A stretch of 64,000 nt of DNA, taken from assembly GCF_003443535.1 (NCBI RefSeq), contig NZ_CP031946.1:2170001-2234000 (forward strand), given 5' to 3'. A program made the translations under genes and the position numbers. This document shows, in pieces, positions 61,463 through 64,000 of this stretch (position 1 is the stretch's first letter; every line of letters begins with the position of its first letter). The notes below the pieces were generated by a model. That model was not told the origin of the DNA. It saw nothing but the letters and a program-made list of their open reading frames with translations, and ran no database searches. The DNA is from Ruegeria sp. AD91A. GTDB taxonomy: Bacteria; Pseudomonadota; Alphaproteobacteria; Rhodobacterales; Rhodobacteraceae.

Positions 61463-62863
61463 TCAAACCTGTCCGGGAAGCCACAGAACGATAGCAGGGA
61501 AAGCAACAAGCATCGCAATGGTCGCAGCATCCGCGAGAAAGAAAGGCGTTACACCTTTAAAAACATCCTGAACGCTTAGGTCATCACGCACGCCAGCCAC
61601 TACAAAGCAATTCAGCCCGATGGGTGGGGTAATCAGACAGAACTCGGCCATTTTTACGACCAGAATACCGAACCAAATGGCACACATCGGTCCAGACATA
61701 CCGAAGGTACTGTCAGCTGCGCTTACGGCCTCGCCACCATTCAGCGCCATAACCGCGGGATAAACAACCGGCAACGTCAGCAACAACATTCCAATCGCAT
61801 CCATGAACATGCCCAGAACGGCATAAGCCAGAAGGATGCAGATCAGGATCAGCATTGGCGACATCTCGAGCGAGGTGATCCAGTCGGAGAACGCGATGGG
61901 CAACTCTGCAAAACCCAAGAACCGAACGTAAACCAACACGCCCCAGATGATGGTAAAGATCATGACGCTCAGCTTGGCCGTCTCCAGCAACGCGTCTTTA
62001 AGTTCGGACCAGCGCATGCCCTGATATAGCGCCATCAGAAAGACAACGAAGGCACCGATTGCGCCACCCTCGGTTGGCGTGCCCCAAGCATCGCCTCCGA
62101 ATGGGTTGTAGACAAAGAAGATGATGGTAACGACGACAAACAAGATAGGCAGTGCGGGCGGAAGAGACATGAAACGCTCTTTCCATGTAAAGCCTGAGAC
62201 TGCGGGACCAAAGTCTTTGATCACGACGGCCATACCAATGATCAGCAAACCATAGATCACAGCCGAGAACATGCCCGGGATGAATCCGGCTAACAGCAGT
62301 TTGCCCACGTCCTGTTCCACAATGATCGCGTAGATGACCAGAATGGCCGAGGGAGGGATGAGCGAGGCCAGCGTACCGCCTGCCGCCACGACACCCGCAG
62401 CAAAGCGTTTGTCATAGCCGATCTTCAGCATCTCGGGGATGGCGATGCGAGCGAAAACGGCGGATGTGGCAACCGAGGCTCCGGACACTGCAGCGAACCC
62501 GGCGGTCGCGAAGACAGTCGAAACCGCCAACCCGCCCGGGACCCATGCCAGCCAACGCTTCGCGGCTTCGAACAGTGCTTTGGTCAGGCCCGCGTAGTAG
62601 GCAAGGTAGCCAATCAGGATAAAGGTCGGGATAAGGCTCAACGCCTGGCTTGAAATCTTGGAGTGCGGCACCTGCCCCGCTGTTTTGACGGCCACAGTCA
62701 CAGCCTTGCCGAAACGCGCCGGGTCGTACCCAAACTTGGCCCAGAAGATCCAGATCAGACCAACCATGCCAGCTGTCGCGGCGGCAAAGGCCACGCGCAT
62801 CCCCAACACCACAATAACAAGCATACCGCCCGAGACGATCAGACCAATATCAATGGGTTCCAT
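61463..62863 (-). CDS. dctM: TRAP transporter large permease DctM
   Basis: The ATG at 62863 (GAGG 9 nt upstream) gives 466 residues; an in-frame extension to 63019 would run into the dctQ gene. The protein is almost wholly hydrophobic, with about twelve helices and the DctM-type segments AVSGASVATSAVFARIAIPEM (near 130-150) and LASLIPPSAILVIYAII. It forms the ion-coupled channel of a tripartite periplasmic transporter. It lies 11 bp after dctQ. The C-terminus meets the Sel1 cluster with a gap of about 250 bp. Confidence 0.93.
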   Translation of the reverse strand: MEPIDIGLIVSGGMLVIVVLGMRVAFAAATAGMVGLIWIFWAKFGYDPARFGKAVTVAVKTAGQVPHSKISSQALSLIPTFILIGYLAYYAGLTKALFEAAKRWLAWVPGGLAVSTVFATAGFAAVSGASVATSAVFARIAIPEMLKIGYDKRFAAGVVAAGGTLASLIPPSAILVIYAIIVEQDVGKLLLAGFIPGMFSAVIYGLLIIGMAVVIKDFGPAVSGFTWKERFMSLPPALPILFVVVTIIFFVYNPFGGDAWGTPTEGGAIGAFVVFLMALYQGMRWSELKDALLETAKLSVMIFTIIWGVLVYVRFLGFAELPIAFSDWITSLEMSPMLILICILLAYAVLGMFMDAIGMLLLTLPVVYPAVMALNGGEAVSAADSTFGMSGPMCAIWFGILVVKMAEFCLITPPIGLNCFVVAGVRDDLSVQDVFKGVTPFFLADAATIAMLVAFPAIVLWLPGQV

Positions 62864-62874
62864 CAGATTTAACC

Positions 62875-63507
62875 TCAGTTGTCGTGGCCCGAGACGTGCT
62901 CGGCTTCCATTGCAGCTTGAGTGGCTGCATCGGCTATTAGCGGGACGGCAATAGGTGCCTGATCCGGGTGCCTGATCGCGCGACCGTAGGCCCAGATCTG
63001 TAGAGCAAGCCTTAGGCAAAGCACGCTAAAGGCGACGGGGGCCAACAGCTTTGCGGGCCACAGCGGGATACCTATGTCGATGGAGCTGTCGCGGCTCCAG
63101 AGTGGAGCACCAAAGTCAAAGCTGCGTGCGAAATGCGCCCAGCTCCCCCAAATCAGCAAGACGATCAGCGCCAGAATGACAGTGGTTGTGACGAACTCAA
63201 CGATATAGAGCGTCCGGCCTCTAAGCGCTCCAACAACCATGTCCATTCGGATATGACCGCCATCACGCTGCGCATAGGAAATCCCCATGAAGGCGATCAA
63301 CGGCATGGCCTGCTCGATCCAGTCAACGTAACCGGGAAGTGGCGCATTGGCGAAATTCCGACCACCAACGGAGACTACGGCCATGACCATCAGCGAGAAA
63401 ACTGCGAGGCCGCTGATCAGGGCCAGAAAGCTTTCCAGTTTGTAGAGATGTTGATCGAGAATGCTGAGACGGCTGTCGTCGGACAGCACCAGGGATGACC
63501 CGGCCAT
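62875..63507 (-). CDS. dctQ: TRAP transporter small permease DctQ
   Basis: This 210-residue protein has four membrane helices. The conserved DctQ stretch with FANAPLPGYVDWIEQAMPLI, then GISYAQRDGGHIRMDMVV (about 58-95) is clear. It is the small membrane subunit of the TRAP system, between dctP and dctM. The last ~50 residues are more polar than usual. Confidence 0.92.
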   Translation of the reverse strand: MAGSSLVLSDDSRLSILDQHLYKLESFLALISGLAVFSLMVMAVVSVGGRNFANAPLPGYVDWIEQAMPLIAFMGISYAQRDGGHIRMDMVVGALRGRTLYIVEFVTTTVILALIVLLIWGSWAHFARSFDFGAPLWSRDSSIDIGIPLWPAKLLAPVAFSVLCLRLALQIWAYGRAIRHPDQAPIAVPLIADAATQAAMEAEHVSGHDN

Positions 63508-63575
63508 CGTTTTACTCCGCTGTCAGGAAAGAAAGAACCCGACGCCAATCAAGCCGACGCCGGGTTGTGAGTGGA

Positions 63576-64000
63576 TTAGCTGCCGTTTGCGATCTTCCCA
63601 GTCACAAGGTCATAGAGTTCTTGTGCTGGTAGGCCACGCTGGGTGTTTTCTGCAATCCAGGCCTCGGCCGCGGGGGCGGCAGCGGCTTCTCTGAACGCTG
63701 CGATTTCTTCGTCGCTGAAAGTGACCCGTTCGATGCCGCGTTGATCCAACTCAGGGCCCCACGCTTCCATCGTTTTGGTCTGGTAGTGGCTCACGTAGTG
63801 ATCCAATGCCTCATCCACCGATCCCAGCAGAGCTTCGCGGTGTTCGTCAGATAGATCTTCCAGTGCCAGCGTGTTCACCACGACAGGGCAGTTGACGGTG
63901 CCGGGATTGAGGTTCGTCGTCCACCACGTGCCATTTTCAATGGTGCCAAAGGACATATGCGCGTGTGGCGCAAAGCTGACCGCTTTGACGATGCCGCTGT
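63576..64000 (-). CDS. dctP: TRAP transporter solute-binding protein DctP, partial
   Basis: The reading frame is open from the right edge (about 63998) to the stop at 63576, giving the last ~141 residues of a periplasmic binding protein. MSFGTIENGTWWTTNLNPGT is a usual ligand-cleft strand, and EEIAAFREAAAAPAAEAWIA a usual C-terminal helix of DctP proteins. The N-terminus lies outside the window. It precedes dctQ by 68 bp. The ligand cannot be told from this part. Confidence 0.85.
   Translation of the reverse strand, partial: SGIVKAVSFAPHAHMSFGTIENGTWWTTNLNPGTVNCPVVVNTLALEDLSDEHREALLGSVDEALDHYVSHYQTKTMEAWGPELDQRGIERVTFSDEEIAAFREAAAAPAAEAWIAENTQRGLPAQELYDLVTGKIANGS

Noticed and set aside
1..64000. 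CRISPR arrays, tRNA and rRNA genes
   Set aside because: No regularly spaced repeats, cloverleaf-like segments with CCA-type ends, or rRNA signatures were seen; tRNAscan and Infernal runs would be needed to exclude small structured RNAs, for example in 23880-24000.

Overview
This window looks like a chromosomal segment of a marine alphaproteobacterium of the Roseobacter group (Roseobacteraceae, near Ruegeria and its relatives). The basis is gene content and protein style: a MipZ division-site ATPase, an rpmI-rplT pair without infC beside it, an AGCS symporter with a UspA gene and an Lrp regulator, taurine-pyruvate aminotransferase, a complete homogentisate pathway and a DctPQM TRAP transporter. 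Base composition is moderately GC-rich in the core parts and visibly lower in the accessory parts. No rRNA, tRNA or CRISPR array was seen.

Left part (1-23.6 kb), mostly core. A truncated AEC-family transporter, mipZ, a GNAT acetyltransferase, a SAM methyltransferase and a class III nucleotide cyclase lead into the homogentisate module. That module has a divergent MarR regulator, then hmgA, fahA, a metallo-beta-lactamase-fold protein, an FAD hydroxylase, a DUF2783 protein and maiA. Together these genes would carry homogentisate to fumarate and acetoacetate. Next come a DOPA-dioxygenase-like protein, an acyl-CoA synthetase, a taurine-pyruvate aminotransferase with a clear terminator, two unknown genes, ribosomal proteins L20 and L35, the AGCS symporter with UspA and a divergent Lrp regulator, pyruvate kinase, an N-formylglutamate amidohydrolase and two small conserved genes.

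Middle part (23.6-39.7 kb). A transposase remnant lies next to a frameshifted zinc alcohol dehydrogenase. An HlyD / RbbA-type double ABC / ABC-2 permease operon follows. After it is a group of genes of the kind used in storage and low-oxygen or stress physiology: a phasin-like protein, PHA synthase, an NTF2-like protein, a P2-type cation ATPase, a flavodoxin-domain protein, a universal stress protein, a cytochrome c remnant and a ferric-reductase-like flavocytochrome with a small coupled membrane protein. Four FNR/Dnr-type boxes (TTGA-N6-TCAA or one mismatch from it) sit in front of genes of this group, which suggests an oxygen- or NO-responsive regulon island. The cytochrome c gene has a TAA codon inside its CXXCH haem motif.

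Accessory part (39.7-51.2 kb). Long poor intergenic stretches, several gene remnants (an alpha/beta hydrolase with two nonsense codons, two amidohydrolase pieces in the wrong order, frameshifted fragments) and a translationally coupled pair of large unrecognised proteins (418 and about 1008 aa) point to an island under rearrangement. An L,D-transpeptidase is the only clearly intact known enzyme here.

Right part (51.2-64 kb). A NarL-type response regulator lies divergent from a cysteine-free molybdopterin-fold-like exported protein and a hybrid PAS histidine kinase. Then comes a compact gene set: a UDP-sulfoquinovose-synthase-like SDR, a BcsB-like membrane-anchored periplasmic protein, a cellulose-synthase-like GT2 and a Sel1-repeat exported protein. 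Its layout is that of a synthase-dependent exopolysaccharide system, and the sugar-nucleotide enzyme suggests a sulfonated or otherwise unusual sugar. This is the best candidate here for an undescribed system. The window ends in a TRAP transporter (dctM, dctQ and a partial dctP).
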